Shown piece by piece: positions 46,201 to 57,115 of a DNA stretch of 64,000 bases. The DNA comes from Ectocarpus siliculosus (lineage: Eukaryota; Sar; Phaeophyceae; Ectocarpales; Ectocarpaceae). Positions within the stretch are counted from its first letter, which is position 1. Every line of letters begins with the position of its first letter. The notes beneath the pieces are model-generated. The model was not told where the DNA came from and made no database searches. It saw only the letters and a list, made by a program, of their open reading frames with translations. Made by a program: the position numbers and the translations under genes. Location of the stretch: positions 3,404,457 through 3,468,456 of the forward strand of contig FN649746.1 in the NCBI GenBank assembly GCA_000310025.1. The letters are read 5' to 3'.

Positions 46201-49200
46201 GGATGTCGTTATCTAGGTCTACTAACTTTCTCGTGTGTTTCTCGGGCCTGGTCTTCTGTCCGCGGTGCTTCGTCATGCAGGGCCGATGCTTTTCCACACT
46301 CTTCAGGACACCCACCTTCGAGAGCTGAAGGACATCCCCACCAGCTCAGACAGCGCCGTGAGTGGAACCGGCGATTCGCATCCGCATGGCAATCTGCATG
46401 ATCTTGGACAGGCACCATGTTGTCTATCGATGTCAAAGTAAATGGCTCAACTCTGTAGCCGCGGTCGCATCCGTATGGCAATCCGCATCGAACACGCACC
46501 ACGTTTCGCATCCGCGTGCCAATCCTCTGATATTGGAGGGACCATGTTATCTATCGATGTCACAGTAATGGCTCAACGTTTTTTGGAGACTGGGGTTACC
46601 TAGGCATGACGCTGGGTGCTGTGTACTCGTTGAGCAATCTCCGAGCGTTTTTTCGTGCTGGTGTGAGGTTTTTGTTTTGTGCACGGCGGGACTGTCATCT
46701 TTCTGTTTGTAGAAGGAAGGACATGTATAGCTCCTATAGCGTACCCATGATTGTCATCTTTCTGTTTGCCGAAGGAAGATTTTTGCTTCAGCTTCTCGAA
46801 GGTGTTATGTTTTGGTTGCCGAAGGAAGAACATGACTGTTACAGATCAATTCCTTGTCGCCAATACTCCCTTCGTTACACCCAGGCAGCATCAAGAACGC
46901 CTCCCTTTGCTTCCTCCTCTTGTTCAATAATAATTGGAGTCGGATATTTTTGGAGTCTGAATTGTTTGGAGTCGGATTTTTTTTTTTTCTCCAGGTGTAG
47001 ATGCAGGCTTCCTTTGCCTCCTTTGTCTTTGTGAAATCGGAACCACCATTTTTCTTTAGTGTACTTGGGGTTCATTTTTGCATTGTCTCCCTTGTTTTTT
47101 TTTGCTTGAAAAATCGGAACGATTTTTTTCTTTCAGGTGTACTTGGGGTGCATGTTTCCGAACTTGCTGGGGACAGAGTTCCGCCAGCTGGACCACAGGG
47201 TGGATCCTCGTGACTCAGCCGCGATGGAGTACGTGAAGGAGAAGGGGAGGAACGAGCTCTCTGCGGTGGTGTACGAGCCGAACGTCATGGGCAGGCGAGT
47301 CCGCAGACTGGAAAAAATTGGGGGTGGGGGGGTCATGTTTTGCGTGCCTTTGCGGTTAGACCATTGACCATGCGTCCTCGGGAGGACCGGGCCGGGCATT
47401 GTTCCCACAGGACCAACCACCAATTGTTCCTCCTTACTTTGCGATAAGTAGCCTTCAAAAATGTTTCCCTCGCCAATTGATTGTTTGAGGAGGGTGTGTA
47501 GGAAAACAGCCCTCTGCTGTTTCTCGAGCGAACGCTGCTGAGTGCGTAGGGTAGGAGGGGGGAGCAGCCTCTCTTGGAGTCTTGAGCTGTTGGCGCTGTT
47601 GGTGAGTAGGAAGATCCTTCTATTGTTTCTCGAGCGCAGGCTACTAGGTGCGTAGGGTACGTTGGTAGGAGCAGCCTCTCTTGGTGTCTTGAGCTATTGG
47701 TTGATGGCTGCTGTTGGTGTACAGCAAGAGCCTTCTTTTTAGGGCTGTGTATCGGTAACGATGTGTTCAAAAGTATCGGACCAATATATATCACATCGTA
47801 TATCTACCGTGGGGGATGTCGATATTACGATATTCTGGGGGGGTTCTGTGAATGCATAAGGGGCTCCGTGAATCATTTATATAGCACACGGAGCCCCCGT
47901 ACAGCACCGCACAGCACAGGTGCTGTGTGCGCAGACGCTGGCAGACAGGGTACAGCAACAGCAGAGTTAGCACGCCATGAGTGACCAGCCAGCAGCAGGC
48001 GACGACGGAGGGTCCGTTACTGTTAGATCTTACCTGCACACCTGGTTGCTGGTTTCAAGTTTTGTCGTCAGCGTCTAGAAGAGTCGGAAACCTAACGAAC
48101 TTACATTTCTAAATTTCTTTTTGGCTGTGGCATGCATCTTGCTTGCGAACATCGGTTAGTACCGGAAGGTCTGCTCAGCGTGAGGCTGGGTTGCATGAGA
48201 TTGTGAGATTGTGCTGGGTTTGGGTTCTGGGTTTGTTCTGCCTTTTTATTTGCGTACGATGTTTCAATGAAAGTGAGGACGGAGGCTAGAGGAAGGAGGA
48301 TGGGTTGTGAAACCTGAAACCTGCTTTCTCCTTGGTTCTAGCAAGGTGTTTCAGAGCAGCTTGTTCATGAATATGTTCAGTGTGTACATCAAGGAAATTT
48401 CCCCAACAATATTTCTGATTTTCCACTACGAACTTCATTTTTTTGTGTTTCGCACTCGAGTCCGGCATCATCTGAGAGGCCCAAAATCGCCCAAAAAAAT
48501 AGCTCTAGTGAAGCCAAATCGCGTAAAAATACGCCTCCGGCGGGGCCCCCTCAGCCGGGGGGGGCTGAGGGAGGCTCGCTTCGCTCGCCGATATCCCGAT
48601 ATGTTGGCTTCGCCAACATATCGGGAATATTCTAGCGCGACCGCCCCGGGAAGAGAACGTGAAAGACTCCGAGAGTGCAAGACGCAAGCCTGCCGCAAGA
48701 TGCAGAGAACCCGAGAGGCTCTCAAAGTCTCAAAGTCCCGGACGCAGAAGGAGAGAAGAACGCCCGAACGGCCCGCACCGCTAACGACCAGCCAACACAA
48801 ATGTATAGATGTTCTTGTATCGTGTATCGGCTTCGCCGAAACACGATATACATTATATCGTTTTATGCTACCAATAGACAGCCCTCTTTTGCTTGTCGAC
48901 AACAGCTGGCAGAAAGGAGGAACAGCCTGTTTTCGTGGCTTGGGTTATGATCTGTTTGTTTGTTGACGCTGTTGGTGTACACGCACAGCCTTCTCTTGTA
49001 TCTTGGTGGTAGGAGGGAGGGACAACCTTTTTTTCGTGGCGAGCTTTCTGAGCTGTTGACTGCTGGCGTGTTGGCGCTGCTCATCCACTCCCCCTGAACA
49101 CCCCCGCGCTTGCGGGCACACGAACCGGCTTTCAGGGTACCGAACGCGATGAAGGTGCTGCTGAGGAGACCCATCGCCTCGCAATCCAGTGGCTCCGACG

Positions 49201-51635
49201 GTTTAACGGCTGACAATGACGATGGCGGCGGCGGGGGCGACGGCGAGGGAGGGGGAGGGGAGGGGGAGGGGGGCGGCCAATGGGGTGTGAGCATGGAAAG
49301 GGGCGTGTGGGACGAGCCAATCATTAAGCGCTGGGAGGACGGAAAGGTGCGTTGGAGTTGAACGTTCTCAAGGGGGCGCCGTGAGGTGCGATCGGGTGTG
49401 GCAGTCCGTAACTGTAATGTGTATTTGGTAATTGGTCCGGACCCAAGGCCCGTATTTCGCCGCTTTGTGCTTGGTAGAAAAGTGCGTGAAGGTAGTGTTT
49501 GCGAGTGATGATGAGCGTTTACGCGACGTTGGTATCCTTAGTGTTGTTATTAAGCAGAACATGTATCCCGCGTAACCGCTGTGTATAGTGCTAGTGTTGC
49601 GATATCTAGCTTCTCTGGATAACTGTCTGCAGGAAGTATCCTCCCAACAAGTCTCTCCTTGCTCCGCTTTCGCTCTGTCACTCCTGTCTTGTCACTGCTG
49701 TCATCTTCTTCAGAACCGGCACAAGCCAGCGTTTCGACCGTCCTCTCCTCTCAAGACGTTCCGAAATATCTTCAAGAACTTCGAGTCATCGGACGACCCA
49801 GAAGAACAGAGGGCCCAGCAGCACTACGCTACTCTCGGATCGGTGAGGACACTAACTTTCTCTAGCCATCATTCTACACTAACTCTGAAACGCTACTTTG
49901 ACACTCAGCACGAGCTCTGTGATAACACTAGAACCATCACTCAACACTTACTCTGAAACGCTACACTAAGCACTAACTCGTGATACTTGAAAATGACACT
50001 TGAAACACTGGCTCCAACGCTAACACTTACACTAGCGCGACATTGACCGTTAGCTCTACCACCAACACTACCGTCAGCACTGACACTTCACTCTAGCTCT
50101 CACAACTTTCACAAGAACACGAACACTGTAACTCTCACACTTAACACTAGGTCCAACACCAACACGTGATCTCGCACCTTATTATTAATAGCTCTAATAC
50201 TGCGGCAAGATGAGCATTGATGTAGCATGCAGATGAAGGGATGTATTGGGGTTGGATGAGGACATATGCATATATGAAGGGATGCATTGATCGTGTTGAG
50301 TGGGAGGTTGCACACTACCACACTTTTGATGGCGCGTTTCATTGTCGCCACCCTGTTGGACAGGAGGGGAGCGATATCATCACTTTCGAGACCCTTAGCC
50401 CGTCTTGGAACGAGGTTCTGCACGCCTGGACGCTCAACTTCAACGGTCGCGTCAAGATCCCGTCTAAGAAGAACTTCCTCGTTTCACCAGAAAAGGTATC
50501 ATACCACGGCCACCACGTCTGCTGCTATTATATAATAGTGGTATTCACGGCATTTACAAATCTTTTTTCACTGGTCGTTCCTATTCCAGTGGGGGTCCCT
50601 GTTTNNNNNNNNNNNNNNNNNNNNNNNNNNNNNNNNNNNNNNNNNNNNNNNNNNNNNNNNNNNNNNNNNNNNNNNNNNNNNNNNNNNNNNNNNNNNNNNN
50701 NNNNCACAGTATTTCCAAGTCATTCTGTAGTTTGAATAGTGCCGGTGTCCGGTAAAGTGCCGGTGAATTTTCTGGGCACATAATGGCACTAAACTGGGAC
50801 CCCCACTGTGTACATAATAGGGCTTTGCTGTTCCTGGGCAGTACATGTCGTGTCGGTCTGTGTCGCAGGCCTGCTCTTGTGATCTTTGTGATCTTCATGC
50901 CGTGGTTGTGTTTGTTGTTGTTGGTGTTGATGTGGCCAGGCTGGCGTGCTTTTCTTGGATATGTACCACACGAAAAGGAACTACATAATTTCACCTCCTT
51001 TCTAACATCGGCCTGTAGAATGCCAGCAGTGAAATCACAGCTTGCTTACAACCCTCGCGTGAGGACATCAGACATGCAGGTATTTTTGCTCCCCGGTGGT
51101 AAAAGCAGGCACAACAAGGAAAGACATTTTAACCCATCCTCTTCGACTTTCGCTGTATCTCGGACGGAGACTCTTTCTCTGATTGTTGTAAGAATATTTT
51201 CTGTGACATCCCCTTCGACTGTGGTTATGTGGTCATGCATAACGGGTAGTCGTGTTCGATTGTAAGTAAGATATTCAACCCATGCCCCCCCACCCCCCGC
51301 GACTGTGGTTGTATCTCAAACGGGTAGTCTTCCGCTAATTGGTTGGAAGTATTATTTCTAAGACAAGAGGAGAACAGTCCTCGACAGAGGTAGAGAGGTT
51401 GTACTGTACGCTTTTGTATCAAGGTGATCTCCACACTTGTGTTTTGTTTTTTTCGGTTGCTGCTGCACAGGGCAATCTTGTGATGGAGCAAGACTTCGGG
51501 GAGGGCAAGGTGCACATCAGACACGGAAAGATGAGCAAGAGCCGCTTCTCCGTCGACTTCCGTCACCCCGTCAGCCCGATAGTCGCGCTGGGGGTCTGCT
51601 GCAGCACCTTCGCCAACAAGATGGTCGTCACTTGA
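40264..51635 (+). CDS. PDZ-tubby domain protein, about 12-14 exons
   Basis: Supported exons: 40264-40329, 41127-41280, 42317-42501, 42931-43030, ?-45054 (start unresolved, about 44976-45013), 45363-45474, 46281-46357, 47137-47294, 49136-49346, 49714-49842, 50364-50495, optional 51040-51078, and 51471-51635. Exons 3-4 encode a PDZ domain at about residues 88-168 (GRPDLGLTMQADYY, IVKGFSLVDGR joined to VGPAQASGLICVGDVLVAVG). Exons 5-13 form a tubby domain: GEFLLACSVDAN, NLLGTEFRQLD, RNELSAVVYEPNVMG joined to RVPNAMKVLLRRP, HAWTLNFNGRVKIPSKKNF, and SRFSVDFRHPVSPIVALGVC. Tubby domains bind PI(4,5)P2 at membranes, and PDZ domains bind C-terminal peptides, so a membrane-tethered adaptor is inferred. 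Exon 2 is Gly/Ser-rich linker. The phase mismatch between exon 4 (phase 1) and exon 5 implies at least one missed exon. The intron after exon 8 has a GC donor. An assembly gap lies in the intron after exon 11. Confidence 0.85.
41250..41580 (+). repeat. Exon-derived local duplications downstream of exon 2
   Basis: GACGAAGCGAGG occurs three times (exon copy at about 41254, then about 41405 and 41486). CCATGGGGGAGGC followed by CACGACA or ACGCGACA and CCCTGC occurs twice (41459, 41530). Exon 2 sequence and intron pieces have been copied in tandem into the following intron. Confidence 0.65.
41672..41748 (-). repeat. GAGCACCATTCG repeat, reverse copy
   Basis: ACGAATGGCCGCTATATAT, AAGGGGTTCTTACCCGAGC and GAATTGTGCTCAAG form the reverse complement of 15228-15293 with few changes. 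It lies in intron 2 of the PDZ-tubby gene. Confidence 0.75.
43153..43376 (+). mobile_element. TA-flanked MITE, copy 2 (best preserved)
   Basis: TIRs of about 31 bp: CCATAGGTTACATAAGATAT and, reversed, CCGTAGGTTGCAGAAGATAT, both continuing CACACCCCCTG. A TA dinucleotide flanks each end (43151-43152, 43377-43378), as expected for Tc1/mariner-type target duplication. At 224 bp with no coding capacity it is a Stowaway-like MITE. It sits in the intron after PDZ exon 4, exactly between that exon and its decayed copy. Confidence 0.92.
43385..43446 (+). pseudogene. Decayed duplicate of the PDZ exon 4 end and its donor
   Basis: GAGAGAAGGGCTTGGCTTTC, CCGAGCACGTTTGGTGAGAT and AGTGTTGTC parallel the real exon end GAGTGAAGGGGTTGAGCTTT, CCGAGTATTTTAGGTGAGAT and TGTGCATC. 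The GTGAGAT donor is conserved in the copy, but the upstream coding part is shortened by a deletion and no acceptor is apparent. Confidence 0.75.
44011..44260 (+). repeat. Tandem duplication, units of 98-110 bp
   Basis: Units at 44011 and 44109 (third, partial, at 44219) share GCGGGG or ACGGGG.TAGACT, CAAGCTCAC, ACCGTTACT, CCCTATCCCCGAACA and GAGTTGTACG. It lies in a PDZ-tubby intron. Confidence 0.85.
46378..46581 (+). repeat. Tandem repeat beside the exon 7 donor
   Basis: CGCATCCGCATGGCAAT, ACCATGTTGTCTATCGATGT and AATGGCTCAAC recur at 46468-46581 as CGCATCCGTATGGCAATCC, ACCATGTTATCTATCGATGT and AATGGCTCAAC. It starts about 20 bp after the exon 7 donor (46358). Confidence 0.9.
46970..47160 (+). 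repeat. Triplicated 3' splice region before tubby exon 8
   Basis: Three copies of a pyrimidine tract plus AG: TTTTTCTCCAG/GTGTAGATGCAG (AG at 46994), TTTTTCTTTAG/TGTACTTGGGGTTCAT (47059) and TTTTTCTTTCAG/GTGTACTTGGGGTGCAT (47136, the one used). Units 2 and 3 also share AATCGGAAC upstream. The spacing is 65 and 77 bp. Confidence 0.85.
47505..47720 (+). repeat. Tandem repeat, two units of about 110 bp
   Basis: TGTTTCTCGAGCG, GTGCGTAGGGTA and AGCAGCCTCTCTTGG each recur once, about 108 bp apart. Related fragments (CGCTGTTGGTGTACA, AGCCTTCTCTTG) reappear at 48960-49010, as if the array had been split by an insertion of about 1.1 kb (about 47730-48880). Confidence 0.8.
48541..48850. repeat. Cluster of hairpins with a GGCTTCGCC apex
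   Basis: A perfect hairpin at 48595-48625 (arm CCCGATATGTTGGC, loop TTC) and an imperfect one at 48817-48847 (arms TATCGTGTATCGGC and GCCGAAACACGATA, loop TTC) share the same apex. CCCTCAGCC/GGCTGAGGG flanks a G-run at about 48548-48571. All lie in the GC-AG intron of the PDZ-tubby gene. Confidence 0.8.
50605..50704. other. Assembly gap (100 N)
   Basis: A run of 100 unknown bases, a round number typical of a placeholder gap of unknown size. It lies in the intron after tubby exon 11. Confidence 0.99.
50737..50792 (+). repeat. TAGTGCCGG element, copy 3
   Basis: TAGTGCCGGTGTCCGGTAAA, TTTTCTGGGCACATAATGGC and ACTA. It matches copies 1 and 2. It lies 32 bp from the assembly gap, which may itself be caused by repeats. 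Confidence 0.8.
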
Positions 51636-53867
51636 TGAGAGGGCGACGACGGTTGTATGGATTGGGGTTCCTACCGCATAGTGAAAACGGGCTTCCTTGC
51701 CCAGAGGCGTCGTGACGCACTAGGGTTTTGTCTTTTGGTGGATTTGTATGATGGTTTAATTTTCGTAGGCAATGTGCGAAAGTATTCTAGCATCTCGCGG
51801 TGGTCTGGTTCGTGGCATATCTATCATCCGTGCCTCTTCGCTGCTGGTGTGTGTACCCTAGAGCTTGTTGTGATGCTGCCAAGCATGCGGTATGGGCACC
51901 ATTCCGCTGTTGCAATGCTTGCGAGTTTCTCGCTTTTCAGTGTTTCTCAGAAGTATTATTCTAGGCATACTGCTGTACCTCGTGTGTTTCGTTGAGGTGT
52001 TTCTCGGTGCTTGTTTTGAGCGGGGCGGGTCTTGCCATTTGGGCCGCGGCGTAGGACCTGAGTTAGGCTCGATTTCACCGTCCTTTTGAGTCGGCGGTGT
52101 TCGTGGTACCTAGGTTTTGTCTTTGTATGCAGGAAGAGCACGCGAAGATGAGCTTCTTCCGCTGGCACATCGAAGCGAGTGTGCAAGACTATTTATTCAC
52201 CATGCCGGGGTTTGCCTTGAAATTGATTGTTTGTTTCGGAGTTTGACGACTGGATTGGCCGGCGCTAACGATGTGCTCACACCTCGAGCCGCTTGTGTAG
52301 TGGCTGGGTGGTGTACATTGTTTTCAGCAGAGATTATTACCGGTCAGGAACGATCAATTACATCGCAGCTCCGCAGAAAATGACGAAGTAATACCCCATC
52401 ATCCCGGGTGACCTTCTCCGCTCTGCCCTCCTACTACCTCACAGCAGTGGCAGCGAAGTCGAATACATTGTAACACCTTGAGCCGCATGTTGCCAACCCC
52501 ATCGAACAACTCTTGTCGCCCCCCCCGCTTCCCCTTTTGCGGGAAAAGTAGAGCGTGCAAAATTTGGCATGTGATCGGGGGATGGTACTCAAACGTGAGG
52601 CATGGTGTGCCAATTTGTTCTCGCCGGCATGCTGTGGTTCCTTCTACTTGCTGTACACCAAATGGGGTCTTGGCGAGCATACTTCGCCCGTGAAACTAAT
52701 GTCCATTTCCTCTTGCTGAACTGGGGGGCTCGAGGCTGCCGTGCCAAATCAAGGCGCCAACAACGTTCTGCGAGATTGTGTCGTGAAATGGCAGATGCAT
52801 GTGGGTGTGCTCAAGCGGCGGAGAATTGGAGGAGTGCATTTTTTTTCCTGACATTGTCTTGGAATCAAGTTCAAGAACGACCTTGCTAGGCGGCCTGTTT
52901 GCGAAAAACATAGACGCTTGTCCCTGGGCTTCACAGGCGGAATGGTGCAATAGGACAAAAGGGGATGCCACGCTTGCGCAATGGGAATCGCAACAATATT
53001 TCCTCTAAGCTGGCCGTGTCAGACACATGAAATGGTCGAGACCAAACTTGAAACGCGCGATACATGAAATGGTTGAGACAAACTTGAACCGTGACACACC
53101 GGGTGAACCTACCTGATACGCGATAGCGTACATCAACACATTAATCGAGGACAGCCACGCAGCTTCATCCCGACACGACCGAGCAAACGAAACAACCATT
53201 TCTCAAGAGAGGCGAACCACCAGTTGAACCCTTCACGCTCATCAAATCAAGTCTTCCTTGGCGACGCGCGTGCGCCGACACACTGACTAGAGAGGGCATC
53301 CGTGGAGAGTACACTGCACTCAAGTGAAGCATACAAATTGCAACCCGTCCCACAAGCGAAGGGTCTGCTGACCTAGCCACGCCAGGGTATCCAAAAAATG
53401 AAAAGAGACGTCTCGACAAAAACGTACAGTAGGTGACATGACGCAAGACACCACACCCCTTCGTACCGAAATTCAAAGCCCGCCTACTCCACCAAGAGGA
53501 TGCCGAAATCAAAACGATACGAATGCGGAAAGCTCTCCACGAGACGGTTCCAACGCCCTCAGCGCGTACTGCAGAGAAACCGAGCTTCGAACCCCCCCCA
53601 CAAGGAGATGGTGGTGTTTTATGCGACCAACAAAGTCACATGCTACTGGACGGGGAATCCCCTCACCTTGCACTTTGGGTTGGGAGAGACACACTCTACG
53701 CAAACCTGTTGGCCGCACCCTATGCTTACTTTGCCGCAAAAGCACCGAAACAGGAATACAGCAGTGTAACCGCCAGAAAAGTGTACTATTTTACCCCGAA
53801 TAGTGCACCCCTCTATCGTCACATCAGTCTACAGCAGTACCTCTCGCTACATACACCGACGTTCGGA
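51636..53867. other. 2.2 kb between convergent PDZ-tubby and NIFK-like genes
   Basis: No gene recognised. Contains a 37 bp direct duplication (53024-53097, ACATGAAATGG plus GAGAC and AAACTTGAA) and MITE copy 3. The rest (51650-53000, 53100-53420) should include 3' UTRs and otherwise shows nothing I can name. Confidence 0.55.
53427..53632 (-). mobile_element. TA-flanked MITE, copy 3 (decayed, reverse)
   Basis: The left TIR CAGTAGGTGACATGACGCAA is preceded by TA and followed by ACACCACACCCCTTCG. The interior GAGGATGCCGAAAT, GAAAGCTCT and GAGACGGTTCCAACGCCCTC is the reverse complement of the 43 kb copy. The right end (GGTGGTGTTTTATGCGACC) is degenerate. Confidence 0.75.
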
Positions 53868-56800
53868 TCATGCCTTGGAACGCTTGGCGCTCTTGGGCTT
53901 CTTGGTCGAGGCAGGCGAGGCCGCGGCGGGAGTCGCTTCTTCCGCCTCCTCCAAGGGCCTCTTCTTGCCCGCACCACCGCCGCTCTTGGGCGACTTGGCT
54001 TTCTTCTTCTTGCCCGTCGAGCCTACGCTAGCAATGACGGCGGGTTCAGGCGTCTTGGGGGCCTTGGCCTTTTTCCCGGAGCCATTCTTGCCCTTGACCT
54101 TCCCCGGTGATTTCCCGCTGGGAGTGGCGGCGGCAACGTGTTTCTCCTCCGCTCCTATTGGCTTGGAGGGCGTCTTGGCGCTCCCCTTCGCCTTGGGTGT
54201 TGATTTCGCTGCGACTGTTGCTGGTTGTGCCGAGCTCTTCGACTTTTTCGCGCTGGGTGCGTCATCCCCCTTTGATGACGCCGTTGCAGCCGCTGCTGCC
54301 TTGCCCGCTGATCTCTTGTCTTTCGCGTTCGATGCCTCCTCCCCGCCCTGCCCCGCCCCAGTCTCCTTCCCACCCTTCCCGTCTTCCACCTTGGCGCTTT
54401 CTTTGTTCCGTTTGGCGCCTTTGGGCTTTTGGACAGGCCCCTTCGCTACCTTCCGGTCCTTTAGAGTGGCCACGAACCCCGGGAAATCGTAGTCGATGCC
54501 GAGCTTGGCGAGCTTGTCCTTCTTGGCCTTGTCCTTTTTGAGCAGCTTGGCGGTGTGTTTTTCGTCCTTTGCTTGAGTTCTGTGATTTGGGTGGTGGTGG
54601 GGATAACGGCAATCGACGTTGAGGACGGAGAAACCACATCACAACAAGGAGGTTGTCTAAAAAAAAATCGCAACAAAAATATACCAAAGGTGCGCGTGCC
54701 TTGTGTGGCGGCTTCCACAGACCCGCATCACCTCCTCACTCCACTCCACAAAAACCAAGAACGTCGCCTCCCCAAACTGCAGCACATTTACACATGCACA
54801 AGCGCAGTGGCGGCGTAAGTGATGGCGTGGGATGGCTCCGTGCCGAGAGGGAAATGCATAACACCGTCTCCTCGCTTGTCTGTGTTTCCAGTGTAGCCGT
54901 TTAAAAGCCTCCTGCAGCGCGGCACGCGCACCCAGCCCTCCTGACAGTACAATCCCTCTGCACTCATTACAATTTCATGATTACTGTACAGTAGAAATGG
55001 ACATCTCGGTTGTACTCGGTTATTTGGAAATCCAGTAGGCGTCTATCGGTTAAGGGTCTCAAAACAAAAATCGGAAGTGTTATGCAAAGGACGCGTTTTG
55101 CAAATGTTGTGGACAACATCACCTCCCAGTCGGTCATCGGTTCCTGCTTTTTCCCGTCCGATGCCCATCTCTATTTCTAATTTTGACCCAAAACCTCGTC
55201 GCCAAACCAAGGAATAACCAAAAGCAGAACAAGCAGTGGCAGCAGCACCAACAATACGGGACGTCATCACTTAATGTTCACCTGTCGGCGTTGTACTTCT
55301 CTCGGTAGAGGCCGTGCCAGTTGACCTTGCGAAACTTCACCCCGGCGCCGTCGAAAAGGTTGGGGTGTATCTCCTCGAACTTGAGCACGCGGCACACCAG
55401 CTGCTTGTCGAACAGGAAGTACCCGTTCATGGTCTCGGCCACGATCTGGGCAACCTCCGGAGATACGAACTCCACGTACGCGTAGCCCTGGCGAAGGGTG
55501 CAACACACGGTTTTACGGGGGAGGCGATCGATCAGATTATGTAAAGGGTTGCTGGTGCCGTTAAAGAGGTGCGATATCCGTTTCATGCGTGTTGATAGGT
55601 TGTGACCAAGAAAAAATACGCGAATACATAAGCCCTTGAGCACGCGTACACACAGGAAGTCGAGGTTTTGATGGGAGTCAATTGAATCAGATACCTCGAA
55701 GGTTGCAGTTAGATAGGTACGTGTGCGATATGCGTTGTTTTATGTGTTCATGGGAGGTTGTGATCGAGATACCATACGCGTAGGCCTGAAGCGCGCGTAC
55801 ACACCGGAAAACCAAGGTTTTGAGGGGAATCGATTGAATCAGGGTTGGTGCTGTCATGTACCAACTTGGGTTGGTGGTCGGTGTGCGATGAGGTATTGAT
55901 ACTTGCCATCTGCGGCTCCGAACACCGTTGTGACCTACATACAATACGCGGAGTAAACCTTCGTACAACATCGTTTCGGCATATAATCCAGCCTACTGTA
56001 CACGGTGTGCATCGAGGTAGAATCGTATTTCAACGTCACGCAAACTAGCCTTTTCTAGTGGTGAATACGGAAACGAGAAGTCGTTGGGTGACACGTGCGG
56101 CAAGAATAGCATCAGCTATGTACACACAAGAGAAGCAATTCTCGGGCAAGCGAGGAGCGGAGAGGAGGATCTATACGTGGATACACGATTACCCCCGGAA
56201 AACAATTACCATGGACCGTAAGGGATAACATTTGCCGTGGCGAAGGGAAAAGGCATCGAAACGCAAGAAGGTCAACGTCTGGTGGACGCGATGGTGCTCA
56301 AGGTTCACGTGGTTTGAAGGAACCGCTGCTATGCCGAACGTACAAAGCGTAGTTTATTATTTCCATCGCGAAGGGGGATAGGGAAGAAGTTGTCCGCACT
56401 CTACTACTGTAGTGCTTGACAAGTGTGCAGCGAAACAAGAGTAGAGAGACAACCTCTGTCGTAGAAACGTCCACTGATACATGTACACCGACCGATTGGA
56501 ATTAGCGTGGGGCAAAACGCTCATTGTTGAACCGAACAGACGTTATCCTGCACAGCAGTGTGAGCCTAGGCACAGCACCCCACTCAACCTCCTTACCCAC
56601 CGACAGCAAAAAAACGAAAAAAAAAGCATCACGACACAACTTTGTCCAGGACTAGTACGCATTCGCGCTGTGTCAAGCAATGTGCATCGATGACGGCTAC
56701 CGATGATTCAAAACACAGAAATCGAGCACGAGGGAACAGAAGTCAGGAAGTAAAGGGCTAGCCTAAGCCTCACCTTGCACCGTCCGCTCTTCTTGCTTCT

Positions 56801-57115
56801 GGAGATGCGAACCCGGATGACGTCTCCGAACTGCTTGAAGAAGCCATTCATCGCCTCCTCGTAAAACCCGTGCGGGATATGCCCGATATACACCACGCCC
56901 GAGGGCTCTCCCGCAGGCCCCACAGGAACCACCGACCCCCCCCCCTTGCCCTTGCGCCCGGCCTTCTTAGCGTGTCGGGGAAGCGGCGGGGGCTTGAGCT
57001 CATCGCCATCGGATGCCTCCCCCCCGCTGAGGTCGCTCTCGCTCATGCTGTCCCACTCGGCGCCTTCCAGCGCCGCTATCTTCTGCTCCAGATCTTTCCG
57101 GATGACCTTCGCCAT
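53868..57115 (-). CDS. Nucleolar RRM protein, NIFK/Nop15-like, three exons
   Basis: Exons are 57115-56774, 55487-55282 and 54579-53868, totalling 1260 nt, or 419 aa plus stop. Phases (0, 2) match and all introns are GT-AG. An N-terminal helix (MAKVIRKDLEQKIAALEG) and acidic stretch lead to one RRM at about residues 73-150. RNP2 is VVYIGHIP and RNP1 is GYAYVEFV at the exon 1-2 junction. After the RRM come LKFEEIHPNLF and KFRKVNWHGLYREKYNADR, then LAKLGIDYDFPGF. The post-RRM order and the GIDYDFP motif are typical of NIFK and yeast Nop15, which act in 60S ribosomal subunit assembly in the nucleolus. The C-terminal 220 residues are Lys/Ala/Ser/Pro-rich, ending KKPKSAKRSKA, with many nuclear localisation signals. 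This tail is longer than in the human protein (about 293 aa). The first Met of the frame is taken as the start. Confidence 0.92.

Noticed and set aside
54107-54687. Long ORFs opposite and out of frame with the Lys-rich NIFK tail
   Set aside because: Shadows of a GC-rich, Lys/Ala-rich exon; the minus-strand frame with matched splice phases is the real one.
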